The notes under the pieces: generated by a model
What the model saw: the letters and a program-made list of their open reading frames with translations, nothing else
Database searches by the model: none
Told to the model about the DNA's origin: nothing
NCBI GenBank assembly: GCA_019925795.1
Contig: CM034304.1
Span: 6,387,471 to 6,451,470, forward strand
Direction of reading: 5' to 3'
Length of the DNA: 64,000 bases
Source: Dendrobium chrysotoxum
Taxonomy: Eukaryota > Streptophyta > Magnoliopsida > Asparagales > Orchidaceae
In this document: positions 37,011 to 48,211 of the stretch, piece by piece
How the letters are laid out: every line of letters begins with the position of its first letter
Position numbering within the stretch: position 1 is the first letter of the stretch
Program-made: the position numbers and the translations under genes

Positions 37011-39829
37011 TCAAATGATCCCTTAGTTTTGATCCTATGTGAAGGGCATATTCCTACCCGCATCATATGATATCCTAACTTTGATGCCCTGTGATAGGCA
37101 TATTCCTACCCCATCATACGATCTCCTTATATTGATGCTCTTCGATGGGCATATTCCTAACCCATCATACAATCTCCCTATTATGATCCTTTGTGATGGC
37201 CATATTCCTACGCCATTAATGATCTCCTATTTTTTATCCTCTTTGATTGGCTCATTCCTACCCCAACATTTGATCTCCTAATTTTGATCCTCTATAAATG
37301 GGCTTATTCCTACCCCATCATATGATATCCTAATTTCGATCCTCTATGATTGGCATACTCTTACCCCCATCATATGATCTTCCAATCTTGATCCCTTTTT
37401 ATGGGCATATTGCTACCCCTTCATATGATCTCCTTATTTTGATCCTCGGTGATGGGCATACTCCTACCCTATTATACGATCTCCTAGTTTCGATCCTATA
37501 TGATGGGCATATTCCTACCCCATCATACGATCTCCCAGTAATGTTCCTTTGTGATGGGCATATTTCGACCCCATCAAACGATCTCATAGTTTTGATCCTC
37601 TTAAGTGGACATATTCCTACCCCATCACACGATCTCCTTATTTTGATCCTCTATGATAGGCATATTCCCACCCCAATATATGATCTCCTAGTTTTATTCC
37701 TCTGTGATGGGCCTATTTATACCCCATCAAATGATCTTCTAGTGTCGATAATCTATGATGGGTATATTCCTATCCCATCATATAATCTCCCATTTTTATT
37801 CCTCTTTGATTGGCATATTCCAACCCTATCAAACGATCTCCCAATTTCAATCCTCTGTGATGGGCATATTCCTACCCCATTAAATGATCCCCAAATTTTG
37901 ATCATCTATGATGGGTATATTCCTACCCCATCATACGATCTCAAAGTTTCGATCCTTAGAGATTAGTAAATTCCTATCCCTTCATACTAACTTCAAGTTT
38001 TCATTCTCTATGATGGGCATATTCCTACCCAATCATACGATCTACCAGTTTTAATCCTCAGTGATGGGAATATTCCTACCTCATCTTACGATCTCCCATT
38101 TTTGGTCGTGTGTGATGGGCATATTCCTAGACCATCAAACGATCTGCCAATTTTGATCTTCTGTGATGGGCATATACCTACCCAATCATATGATCTTCTA
38201 ATTTTGATCCTCTGTGATTGGCATATTCCTACCCCATCATATGGTCTCCCAGTTTTGATCCACTTTGATGGGCATATTCCTACCCCATCATACAATCTCA
38301 CAATTTTGATTCTCTATGATGGCCAAATTACTACCCCATCACATGATCTCCTAGTTTTTATCCTCTGTGATGGGCATATTCCTACTGCATCAAATGATCT
38401 CCTAGTTTCGATCCTCTATGATGAGCTTATTCTTACCCCATCAAATGATATCCCTTTTTTGTTCCTCTGTGATGGGCATAATAAAACCCCATCATATAAT
38501 CTCCCAATTTTGATCCTCTGTGATGGGTATATTCATACCCCTTCAAATGATCTCCCTTCAAATGATCTCCTAGTTTTTATCCTCTATGATGGGCATATTC
38601 CTACCCCATCATATGATCTTCCAGTTTTGATCCTTTGTGATGGGCATATTCTGACCCCATTATATGATCTCCTAATTTTGATCCCCTATCATAGGCATAT
38701 TCCTACCCCATCATACGATCTCCCAGTAATGTTCCTCTGTAATGGGCATATTCCAACCCCATCATACGATCTACCAATTTTGATCATCTGTGATGGGCAT
38801 ATTCCTACCCATCACACGATCTGATTGATTTGATCCTTTGTGATGGGCATATTCGTACCCCATCATATGATCTCATAGTTTTGATCCTCTGTGATGTGCA
38901 TATTCCTAACCTATCATATAATCTTATAATTTTGATCCTTTTTGATGGGCATATTCCTACCCCATCATATGATCTCCCATTTTCTCCTCTATGATGGGCA
39001 TATTCCTACTTGATTATACGATCTCCCAATTTTGATCCTCTGTGATGGGCATATTCCTACTCCATCATAAGATCTCTCAGTTTTGCTCCTCCATGATGGG
39101 TATATTCCAGCCCCATCATACGATCTCCTAGTTTCGATCCTCAGTGATTTGCATATTCCTACTCCATCATACTATCTCTCAATTTTGATCCTCTATGATG
39201 GGCATATCCATTCCCCATCATATGATCTGCCAGTATTACTCCTCAGTGATGGCCATATTCCTTCCCCATCTTATCATCTCCCATTTTTTATCCTCTCTGA
39301 TGGGCATATTCCTACAACATCATACGATCTCCCAATTTTGATCCTAGATGATGGGTATATTCCTACCCCATCACACAATCTCCTAGTTTTGATCCTCTGT
39401 GATGGGCATATTCCTACCCCATCATAAGATCTCCCAGTTTTTCACCTCTATGATGAGCATATTGCCACCCCATCATACGATCTCCTAGTTTTGAATCCTT
39501 ATAATGGGTATATTCCTACCCTAGCATATGATCTCCCAGTCTTGATCCTCTGGGATGGGCATATTCTTCCCTTATCATACGATCTCTAGTTTTGATCCTT
39601 ATAATAGGCATATTCCTACCCCATCAAATAATCTTCAAATTTTGACCCTCCATGATGGGCATATTCCTACCCCATTATATGATCTCCCAATTTCGATCCT
39701 TTGTTATAGGCATATTCCTACCCCATCATATGATCTCCCAGTTTTTATCCTTAGTAATCAGCATCTTCCTACCGCATCATATGATCTACCAGTTTGGAAT
39801 CTTTGTGATGGCATATTCCTACCCCATAT

Positions 39830-40425
39830 ATTTACCTCATTATTGTATGAGGTCACTAGGACCAATCCAAACCCTAGGATCTACCTAGATCTTAGATCAT
39901 TCCAAATTTCAAATCAAAATTCATGGTTCAGAGGTCCTATTCTGAAAGCCTTTTCTAGTGAATTTTCAATCATTTCATACCCCTAATCAATGACACCTGA
40001 TTCATAATCTATTAATTACATATTTATCAGCCATGTCCTTAGGGCCTACCTTCCAAACTTGAGCTCAATCTGAGATCTCTAACCCCAAAAATTGGATTGA
40101 AATCCAAAAGCTATAAAATCTTTAAATATTTATGCCCTATGCCACTAGACCTACAACCTACTGGATTTTGACCTTAAAGCCATCTCCAAACACTTTGATT
40201 ACATCCAAACACTTGATTATCATATGTTGAATATTAAACTATAATTTGGTGGACTCATTTTGACCCTTAGTTGATCGGGGGTCAACATGACCAAAATACC
40301 CTTAGGGGTAGGAACAGTCATTTTGAATTAAATGACCCTATCTTTAAATGGTACCACTTCCATTCATCTCCAAATACTAAAACAAACCTGTTTGACCTAA
40401 TCCTAGCCTCTGGGTTTACCTTGTT
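39830..40425. other. Unclassified non-coding DNA between satellite and element B
   Basis: AT-rich, with no open frame of note and no satellite units. The part from about 40264 to 40425 is one unit of a degenerate repeat that continues on the other side of element B. I see nothing else in it. Confidence 0.7.
40264..40425. repeat. Degenerate ~165-bp repeat, unit left of element B
   Basis: The order GTTGATC, GTCAACATGACC, ACCCTTAGGGG, AGTCATTTTGAATTAAATGA, CCACTTCCATT, AACAAACCTGTTTGACC parallels 51703-51860 (GTTGATCC, CCCTTTAAGGG, AGTCATTTTTGATTGAAATGA, CCACCTCCATT, ATCAAACCTTTCAAG). A third, weaker unit follows to about 51940. Confidence 0.6.
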
Positions 40426-42122
40426 TAAAAGTATGAATTGGTTGTTAGACCTATTGCTGACGTCCCTATGCTAACCAAGAGGGGGGTGAATTGGTTCTTT
40501 AAAAAAAATCTCTTAAAATTTTGGAAAATTTAAAAACTAACTTTGAGCAAATCATACTGTATGATATCAGTTCGTACAGTATGAACCATTATGAATTGTT
40601 CATACTTTTCAAGCACAAAAATTCAACCACAGAAAAATGAAGTGCATAAAATTAACAATGCGGAAAAATAAGAAGTAAGAACAGAAAACACGAGAATTTA
40701 TAGTGGTTCGGTTAAACACGACCTACATCTACTCCCTAGAGACTCCCTCTCTAGGTATTGTACTATACTCAAGTGTCCCTCCTTTGCCCCCACAGCAACA
40801 CGGAGAAGCCTTTACAAACTCTCTTCCACCAACCTAATGCAGCAGAGAATCATCATCCTTTTTCACACCCTCCTGGTGATGGAAGAGTACCACATCCTTT
40901 CTCACCCTCTAGGTGACGGCAAAGAACCGATCATCCTTTTTTACCCTCCTGGTGATGGCAGACAACCAGAATCTTCTCGAATAACCTTCTTGCAAGAGTC
41001 TCCAAGGAGATTGGGAAGAACCTTGAAGTACAAACAATGATATCCTCTCACTTGGATAACCATGTGAATCCCCTCATAATTTCCTCTTTAAAGATCTCAC
41101 AAAATCACTCCCAAACACTCTCCTAATCACTCTCAAGAAGAAATTTCACAGAAGAATTCTCTGATAAGTTAGTTTTTAGGACCCTTAAGTATAAGGAAAA
41201 GAGAAAGCGTCCAAAAATTGAAAATTTCAAGTTTTATGCTTTCCGATCATCCCGTATGATCAATGATCGTACTGTACGAACAGTTAAAAAAATATGAAAT
41301 GTTCATCTAGTACGATCCAGTATGAGCCCCAAATAGAGCCGTTCGTACCACACCACCTTTTGTACGAAGTAATTTCATACTGTACGAATAGTCCAAAAAA
41401 TCAAACGATTCGTCCCGTATGATCCAATACGAACCCCAAACAGAGTCGTTCGTACATTAAAACCTTTGGTATGAAGTAAATTTTGTACTGTATAAATAGT
41501 TCAAAAAATTGATTGATTCATCATGTATAATCCAATATGAACCAATACGAACCCCAAACAGAGCCGTTCGTACCACACAGCCTTCTGTATGAAGTAATTT
41601 CATACTGTATAAATAGTTTAAAAAATTGAATGATTCATCCCGTACGATAAGGTACGAACCTAAACAGAGCTGTTCGTACATCAAAACCTTTGGTATGAAG
41701 TACATTTCGTACCATACGAACAGAACTTAGAAAAATTTTCATGCAAGCAGGTTCATCGTGGAGGAAATTTAACACATATCATATCGTACGATTAGATATC
41801 GTAATGTATGATCAATTTTAAAAATTAAGCTTTCACTCTCCTAGTGTGTGTGTGCACAGTTATCCAACTTACAATCACACTCTCTCAAACTCAAGAAAAG
41901 AAAAAAAATACAAACTTCACTTACAATAAACACTAACAAATTAATCTGAAGTCTTCAACAGTGTGGAGTGAGAATTTCCTGAAAAATATATTAGTACACA
42001 CAAAACAGAAACTCTAATATTTGTTAGGAGAAAAAATAAAACAAACAATAAACTTTTGTAATCATAAAAAATAACTTGTAATAAAAATCAATTTAAAGAA
42101 CTGATTTGCACAAATCACAACA
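40426..42122 (-). repeat. Element B, 3' LTR
   Basis: 1697 bp. On the plus strand it starts TAAAAGTATGAATTGG (the 5' LTR copy has TGAAAGTACGAATAGG, so one terminal base is mutated) and ends AATCACAACA. Four tandem modules start with GTTCGTAC at 41341, 41448, 41566 and 41672, giving periods of 107, 118 and 106 bp, each with GTAC-centred inverted repeats. A repeated leader block of (ACC)CTCC(TGG)TGATGG units lies at 40850-40975. Confidence 0.92.
40697..40702 (-). promoter_or_regulatory. Element B, TATA box of the 3' LTR
   Basis: On the minus strand CCGAACCACTATAAATTC, the same core as in the A, C and D LTRs despite the different upstream repeats. Confidence 0.6.
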
Positions 42123-42136
42123 ATCTCCCCCTTTAT
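42123..42136 (-). other. Element B, polypurine tract
   Basis: On the minus strand ATAAAGGGGGAGAT lies directly against TGTTGTG, the 3' LTR start, with CATAATC upstream. It is the plus-strand primer, in the Sirevirus form seen in A. Confidence 0.85.
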
Positions 42137-42393
42137 GATTATGGCAAAATATTTATTATTTGAGTTAAACAAAAATAAACCCATTCTCCTAAACTCCCAC
42201 TGAATGTAAGCTCCCCCTAAATAAATGCTCTCCCTAAAGAATTGATCTACATGAACCAAGGGATAAGAGGGGGTAATAGGAGAAGGGGAAAACATGGATA
42301 GACAAAGACAAGCAAGCAAGCACATACAATACAAGCACATACATATGCAAAGACACACAAAACATACAATGAAATAAGTCAAACAATACAATA

Positions 42394-42404
42394 CTCCCCC
42401 ATTT
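42394..42404 (-). other. Element B, second purine tract
   Basis: On the minus strand TTGTCAAATGGGGGAGT lies about 260 nt before the main tract, matching the second tracts of A and C. Confidence 0.6.
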
Positions 42405-42689
42405 GACAACAACAAAAAGGAAAGACACTTAAAGATGTTGGTGATTTAAATAATATTAAAAGAAGATTAATGACAATATTAAAATCAAATGCAAAAAGTA
42501 AGGACTCAAAAGAGTTTTAGATCACAGACTATAATAAGAAGAAGAGAAGTTGATCTATGGAAGTAATGTAATAGACACATTAAGTAACAACCATTATTGC
42601 ACAAATGATTAAATAAAATTACCAAATTTCTAAATCAAATGTGACGATCATTGATTAGAAAAATTTGAGAAAATGTTAAAGGAAAGAAT

Positions 42690-42845
42690 ACGTGGAGACA
42701 TTGCACATCTTTTTGAATGAATGGGCACATTTTGTGCACCTAGTCAATGTTTGGGCTAATTTTGTGCCTCTTTATAATTTTGGCGACATTGCACATATTT
42801 TCATTATATGGCACACTTTGTGCATCTTTTTAATTTTGGGCTCTT
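42690..42845 (-). repeat. Element B, small-hairpin array
   Basis: Short inverted repeats GGGCACATTTTGTGCACC, GGCACACTTTGTGCAT and GGGCTAATTTTGTGCC, spaced by CATCTTTT-like links. The loops match those of A and C although several stems have different bases, so pairing seems better kept than sequence. Confidence 0.65.
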
Positions 42846-43414
42846 TTTGTTTTGACTAAATAAAATTCTTTCCAACACCACAATCTCATAATCACTAGTA
42901 TAATAATGAACACATTGATAAAAAATCAAGAGTAATATTACGACATCAAATATACAACAAGTTAGGCTAAGTAATACATGTCTAAAATAATATAAAATAA
43001 GATCTTCTAATCTACACCAAATCATAATGAAATATAAATATTTTGAGAAATTAAATTATGCACAGAAATTTCTATTGTAATCCAAATTTAGTTTTCATTT
43101 TATAAATTTAACCAACTATATTCGAGTGTTAAAGTGCAGAATATTTCAAGTCATAGCCATAATCAGATAAAAATTTGCATAAAAATAGAACTTTTTCATT
43201 CCATATGATTTCAAACATATTATAAAGCAAGCTTTTACATTTTATCAATCCAAAAATAAATAAAGCTTGCTAGAACAATCATCATAGAACTACAACCACA
43301 ACCATCAAACTAACAACATTCTTAACCAAGAATAACAACATTAATCATAGCATCCAAGCCTAAGAGGACATCTAAGATATCCAAAAGTTAAGCCAAACAA
43401 ACTGAAGAACATCA

Positions 43415-44506
43415 CTAATAGTCTGGAGGACCATGATCTGGAGGAGGTGGAGGAGCAGCTAACATAAAAAAATAGCTATTGATTGTTATAAGATTAGTAT
43501 TCACTGATTTGAATTGGTCTCAAATATACATGCTATCCTCATTATATCTATCGTCCTACCTCTTGACATGTTCTTCTATATGATCAACCCTTTGATCAAC
43601 AAGATCAAAGCGATGGACTATATCCTGATAAAAATTTTGCTCAGGTCTAGGTGCAGGGGCAGGAGCAGGTGCAGGTTCATCCTCAGAATTATCTCCATTT
43701 CCATCTCTCCCAAATAGTGCCCGAAAAGAAGCATCAGTAAAATAGAGTAGTAGTTCAGAAGGTCTATCAGGGTGGATCAAATTGTACTTCTTTTCAAGAA
43801 TGAAGCAAATCATATGACCTAGGGTAATGTTCTTCTTTCTTTTTACATTAGGCTGACCAATATCAGTGAGAGTATAAAGATAGTACAAGATTAATTGGGC
43901 TTCATCAATGGGTTGGCCAGACATAATCATATAGGTGACAATAGAATGAAGGGGAGTCATATTCACTCGATCTTCAGCTTTGGGAATGATGGAGGTCCTA
44001 AGAACATTTTGTATAATTCTAACATTTCGGTTTAGAGAGTCAACTCTAGGATAGTGAGTTGGATGGGTTATACCCCTAAGAACTTTATTGACTTCAGACC
44101 AATCATAATTCGCTCTAGAGGTAAGAGTATGCGCCCGAATACCCAGAGTTTTTAAATGGAAAAATGAGCTACGATCCTCCTTGGTTATTTCCACCCTTTA
44201 TTTTAGAATGTATGAAGTGATTCTGGTATGGTCCTGATTAAATTTCATGTTGGATAGAAAAATATAGAAAAGGTCTTTATTGTAGGCATAGATTAGAGTG
44301 AGAAGGAATAAAAACTGAGTTGAGTCAAAAAGTGGCATTATTGCAAAGTGAATGTTTTCTTGTAGTAGGATACGAGATGGGGTAATTTTTGAAGCAGCAA
44401 ATCTATAGTATGCTTCTACATTCTGAGCACTTAAGGAATTTTTATCCTAATCGTGCCTTGATGACGGACCCCTAGATTATTGTACTCTCTTTCTGCTTCC
44501 TGACAT
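43415..44506 (-). pseudogene. Element B third gene, downstream of pol (env-like position)
   Basis: I trace one frame of 363 codons from the ATG at 44506 (MSGSRKRVQ, then a stop) to the TAG at 43415. It is interrupted by five stops, and the longest open piece is 43556-44194 (212 codons). Order: basic N-terminus; a hydrophobic, helix-rich stretch (FLFLLTLIYAYNKDLFYIFL); a globular part with NYDWSEVNKVLRGI, LRTSIIPKAEDRVNMTPLHS and LGHMICFILEKKYNLI; an acidic then Pro-Ala run (EDEPAPAPAPAPRPEQ); a short coiled coil (DLVDQRVDHIEEHV); and a Pro-rich tail ending AAPPPPPDHGPP. By eye this resembles the 'putative plant transposon protein' domain found near many plant retroelements. I see no signal peptide or fusion peptide, so envelope function is not supported. 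A, C and D lack it. Confidence 0.72.
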
Positions 44507-44565
44507 CTTTACTTACTGCTTAGAATAGTTTGAAATTGAAAGTGAAATGAATAAAAATAACCCTT

Positions 44566-44574
44566 CTTTATATA
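44566..44574 (-). promoter_or_regulatory. TATA box of the third gene of element B
   Basis: On the minus strand TATATAAAG lies 60 bp before the ATG at 44506 and just after an inverted-repeat array. This placement fits an internal promoter giving a leader of roughly 30 nt. It is judged from sequence and spacing only. Confidence 0.5.
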
Positions 44575-44975
44575 AAAAAAATGATCATTCGTACTGTATG
44601 AAAAAATTTCATACGGGACGAAATGAATTTTGTCCGGGATGAAGTACATTTCGTACGGGATGAATGGAAACGGTCAAAAATGAAACAGCTTTTCATAAAC
44701 TGCTCGTCCTTAGGCATCCTTTCGTACAGGCTTTTTGACTTCTTAATCGTACACATGATCACGTGTTCGTTCAGGACGATCAGAATATTAAAGATCGTTT
44801 AGGCGATGGTTAGGTTTGTCCTTATCTAAATTGATGCATGGATCGTACAGACGAATGATGTGGTCATATGTATGATTACCAATAATAACTAATCCTAACC
44901 GTGAACTCACCCCATTCATACAGATGAATCTGCTGAGATCGTACAATATGAACAGACATTGTACAGTACAAATAG
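44575..44975 (-). promoter_or_regulatory. LTR-like inverted-repeat array inside element B
   Basis: Between the pol end (45154) and the third gene lie repeats otherwise typical of the LTRs: ATTCGTACTGTATGAA, TTTCATACGGGACGAAA, TTTCGTACGGGATGA, TCGTTCAGGACGATC, GATCGTACAGACGAA and ACATTGTACAGTACAA. Both the GTAC kind of B and the GGAC kind of A/C/D are present. The corresponding part of A (58961-59700) has no such repeats. Confidence 0.6.
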
Positions 44976-45153
44976 AAAAATAAACTGTAGTTTCGTCACT
45001 TCAGCTCTATAATTTTTTAATACTAAAATAAAGAACAACACAAGACAAATTTTTTATTTTTCAAAGAAGACACAAATGATAACCATAAAACATAATAAAC
45101 TAGAAATTAACAAACTCACAATCACATACAAAACAAATTTGAAAATTTTTTAA

Positions 45154-48100
45154 TCATGCATTAAGATCAATCACACTTAGCCTTGTCCTTAATATGCTAA
45201 AAGTGTCAAAAACTAGGGGTTTTGTAAAAATATCTATAAGTTGATCTTTAGTAGTGACATGATGTAGTTTAATGACCCCTTTCACTACATGATCTCTTAT
45301 GAAATGATGCCTTATATCTATATGCTTTGTTCTAGAGTGTTGAATAGGATTCTTTGAGATGTATATGGCACTAGTGTTATCATAAAAGATTGGAATTGTG
45401 CTAATAGAAAAACTTAAGTCAACCAATTATTATTTCAACAAAAGTACCTGTGCAACACAACTCCCTAAGGCAATATATTCTGCTTCAGCTGTAGAAAGTG
45501 CTACTGAATTTTGTTTTTTACTGGACAAATATACTAAATAATTTCTAATGAATTGATAAGTCCCAGAAGTACTCTTCTAATCAACCCTAGAACCAGCAAA
45601 ATTAGAATCTGAGTATCCAATTATTTCAAAAGAAGAACTATTCCTAAGATACCAAATCCCTAAATTTTGAGTTCCCAAAAGATATCTCAATATTCTTTTC
45701 ACTGCTATCAAATGTGATTCCTTTGGATCAGATTAAAATCTAGCACATAAACAAATACTAAACATAATGTCTGGTCGGCTAGCAATCAAGTAAAGCAATG
45801 ATCTAATTATTCCTCTAAACTTCTTTTGATCAACAAATTTTCCCTTAGGATCCTTATCTAATAGTACTGAGGAACTCATGGGTGTAGTTACTGGTTTAGC
45901 ATTAACCATTTCATACTTTTTGATGATGTCCTTAAAATACTTAGACTAACTAAGAAAAGTTCCTTTCTCATTTTGCTTTATGCTAAAACCAAGAAAATAA
46001 CTTAAGTCACCCATCAAACTCATCTCAAATTCACTACTCATTATTTTTGAAAATTCATCACATAAAGATTTATTAGTTGATCCAAAAATGATGTCATCCA
46101 CATATATTTGTACATGAGTATTTCATAATCTATTTTTTTCAAAAATAGAGTGGTATCAACACTTCCCTTAACAAATGATCCTTTTAATAGAAAAGTGCTT
46201 AACCTCTCATACCAACCCTAGGTGCTGTTTTAGTCCATACAATACCTTTTTTAATTTCAAAACATGATTAGGGAATTTAGAATTTTTAAAGCCTGGAGGT
46301 TGCTTAACATAAACATCATCTTCTATCACCCCATTAAAAAAGGCACTCTTTACATCCATTTGATACAATTTAAAGTCTTTAAAATAGGCAAAGGCTAACA
46401 AAACCCTAATTTCTTCAAGTCCTACTACAGGGGAAAAGGTCTCTACAAAATCAATTCCTTCTATTTGATTATACCCCTTAGCTATCAATCTAGCCTTATT
46501 TCTAATCACAACTCCTGAACCATTCATTTTATTTTTGAACACCCACTTAGTCCCAACTACACTTTAATTCATTGGCCTTTCAATTAACTCTCAAACATCA
46601 TTCCTTTCAAATTGATTCAATTCTTCTTGCATGGAAAAAAATCCAAAATTCATCCAAAAGTGCTTGATCAATATTAGTGGGTCCAATCATTGAAATAAAA
46701 GCAGAATAATTTACTTCTTTCCTTAAACCATGCCTAGTCTTAACTCCTTCACTTAGGTCTCCTAAAATCAACTCTTTAGGATGACTTCTAACAAATTTCC
46801 ATTCTTTAGGCAATTGGTTTTCTTGTCCATTTTCAACCCTTTCTTCAACTTTTTTATTTTCATGTTTTTGGCACAATTCCTCAACCTCATCTTCATCCAA
46901 CTTAGTCCCTTCTCTATTATCAGATTCATCAAAAATAACATGAGTTGTCTCCTCAACTACCAATATTTTTTTATTAAAAACTCTATAGGATTTTCCAACA
47001 CTAGAATATCCTAGAAAAATTCCTTCATTAGATTTATGATCAAATTTTCCTAAGAGAGTTTTGCTATTATTATGAATGAACACTTTACATCGAAAAACAT
47101 GTAGGTGTGAGAGGTCGGAACTTCTACCTTTAAGAAGTTCATAAGGTATATTATTTATTTTAGATCTAATGTACACCCTATTCATCATATAGCACACTGT
47201 ACTAACTGCTTCAGCCCAAAAATATTTTAGAAGTGAATATTCTGCTAACATTGCTCTAATAGTTTCAATTAGTATCCTATTCTTTCTCTCCACTACTCCA
47301 TTATGTTGGGGCTTCCTAGAACCTGAGAAATTATGTTCTATTCCTTGAGATTTACAAAAATCATCAAATAATTTATTTTAAAATTCTCCCCCTTCATCAC
47401 TTTGGATAGATATAATTTCAAACCCTAATTTTCTCTGAATCCAAGTGGCAAAATTTCTAAACTCCTTAAATGATTCACTCTTATGATTCAAAAATCTAAT
47501 CTATGTAAATCTTGATTAGTCCCCACAATTACATACCCAAATCTTTTTCCTCCTAAACTTAAGGTACTAACAGGTCCAAAAAGATCCATGTAAAGAATTT
47601 CTAATGGCTTGCTAGTCCTAATTTCCTTGATTAAACTAAAAGATGATTTGACTTGCTTTCTTAATTAACATGCATCATATAAGTGGTCTTTTGTAAAATT
47701 CAATTTGGGTAAACCTCTAACAAACTCTTTTTGGTTGATTTTCTGAAGAGTTCTCATACTAGCATGACAAAGCCTTCTATGCCATAACTATGATTCATCA
47801 GATATAGTTTTCAAACAAAAAGCAGTAGAAGGTTTACAGAATTCAAATCTAGCATGTAAATATTATTTACTCTATCACCATTCAACGCAACAAGTCCATT
47901 TTGATTAATAACACAACTAGTAGGCAAGAATTTGATATGATAACCTTCATCGCACAGTTGACTTATGCTCAACTGATTATATTTTAAGCCTTCAACCAAC
48001 AGAACATTTTTAATCACAAAGTTTTAGAATTTCCAATCTTACCTGTACCTACCACTCTCTTGGTAGTATTGTCTCCATGTAACCTTACCTCTAATCCTGG

Positions 48101-48203
48101 CTTCCAGCATTATAAATTGATTTGCATCTCCAGTCATATACTTGGAATAATCGCTATCCATGTATCAAATGCTCTCACGAGGTCTTGTACGAGAGTGACC
48201 CTA
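45154..48203 (-). pseudogene. pol: Element B pol (broken)
   Basis: Polyprotein of protease, integrase, reverse transcriptase and RNase H. In order: a decayed protease start near 48140 (the DSG motif is DSD-like and the preceding WY codon is a stop); the pre-integrase piece 47811-48017; an integrase core with stops; the integrase C-terminus 46607-47293 (ERKNR, AEAVSTVCYMMNRV, FLGYSSVGKSYRVFN); RT from 46542 (FKNKMNGSGVV, QMDVKSAFFNGV) with YVDD still intact at 46093-46104; and the RNase H end 45154-45426 (YDNTSAIYISKNPIQHSRTKHIDIRHHFIRDHV, given here only in part: TSAIYISKN, HSRTKHIDIRHHF). Many stops and several frameshifts lie between these blocks. The Trp codon lost in A and D is still TGG here. 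Confidence 0.85.
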
Positions 48204-48211
48204 TAACATGG

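Larger units (their letters stand above)
29024..39829. repeat. 51-bp satellite array, segment 4
   Basis: About 10.8 kb in the same orientation as the other segments, uninterrupted by transposons. It includes the longest repeat-derived open frames (35833-36636, 267 codons; 38102-38824, 240 codons), which are again 17-residue periodic and not genes. It contains clear higher-order duplications (29031-29915 with 30345-31229; 36732-37010). It ends abruptly after ATTCCTACCCCATATA at 39829. Confidence 0.97.

Noticed and set aside
819..39829. CRISPR-like array
   Set aside because: Units are directly adjacent with no unique spacers, and the context is a plant genome with retrotransposons.
819..39829. 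Origin of the satellite from the LTR inverted repeats (both contain GATC and ATCAT motifs)
   Set aside because: Beyond short shared words I could not align a whole 51-bp unit to any LTR segment.
43415..44506. Envelope gene in element B
   Set aside because: The position fits the env-like slot, but no signal peptide, fusion peptide or C-terminal membrane anchor is visible, and the content looks like a plant transposon-associated domain.
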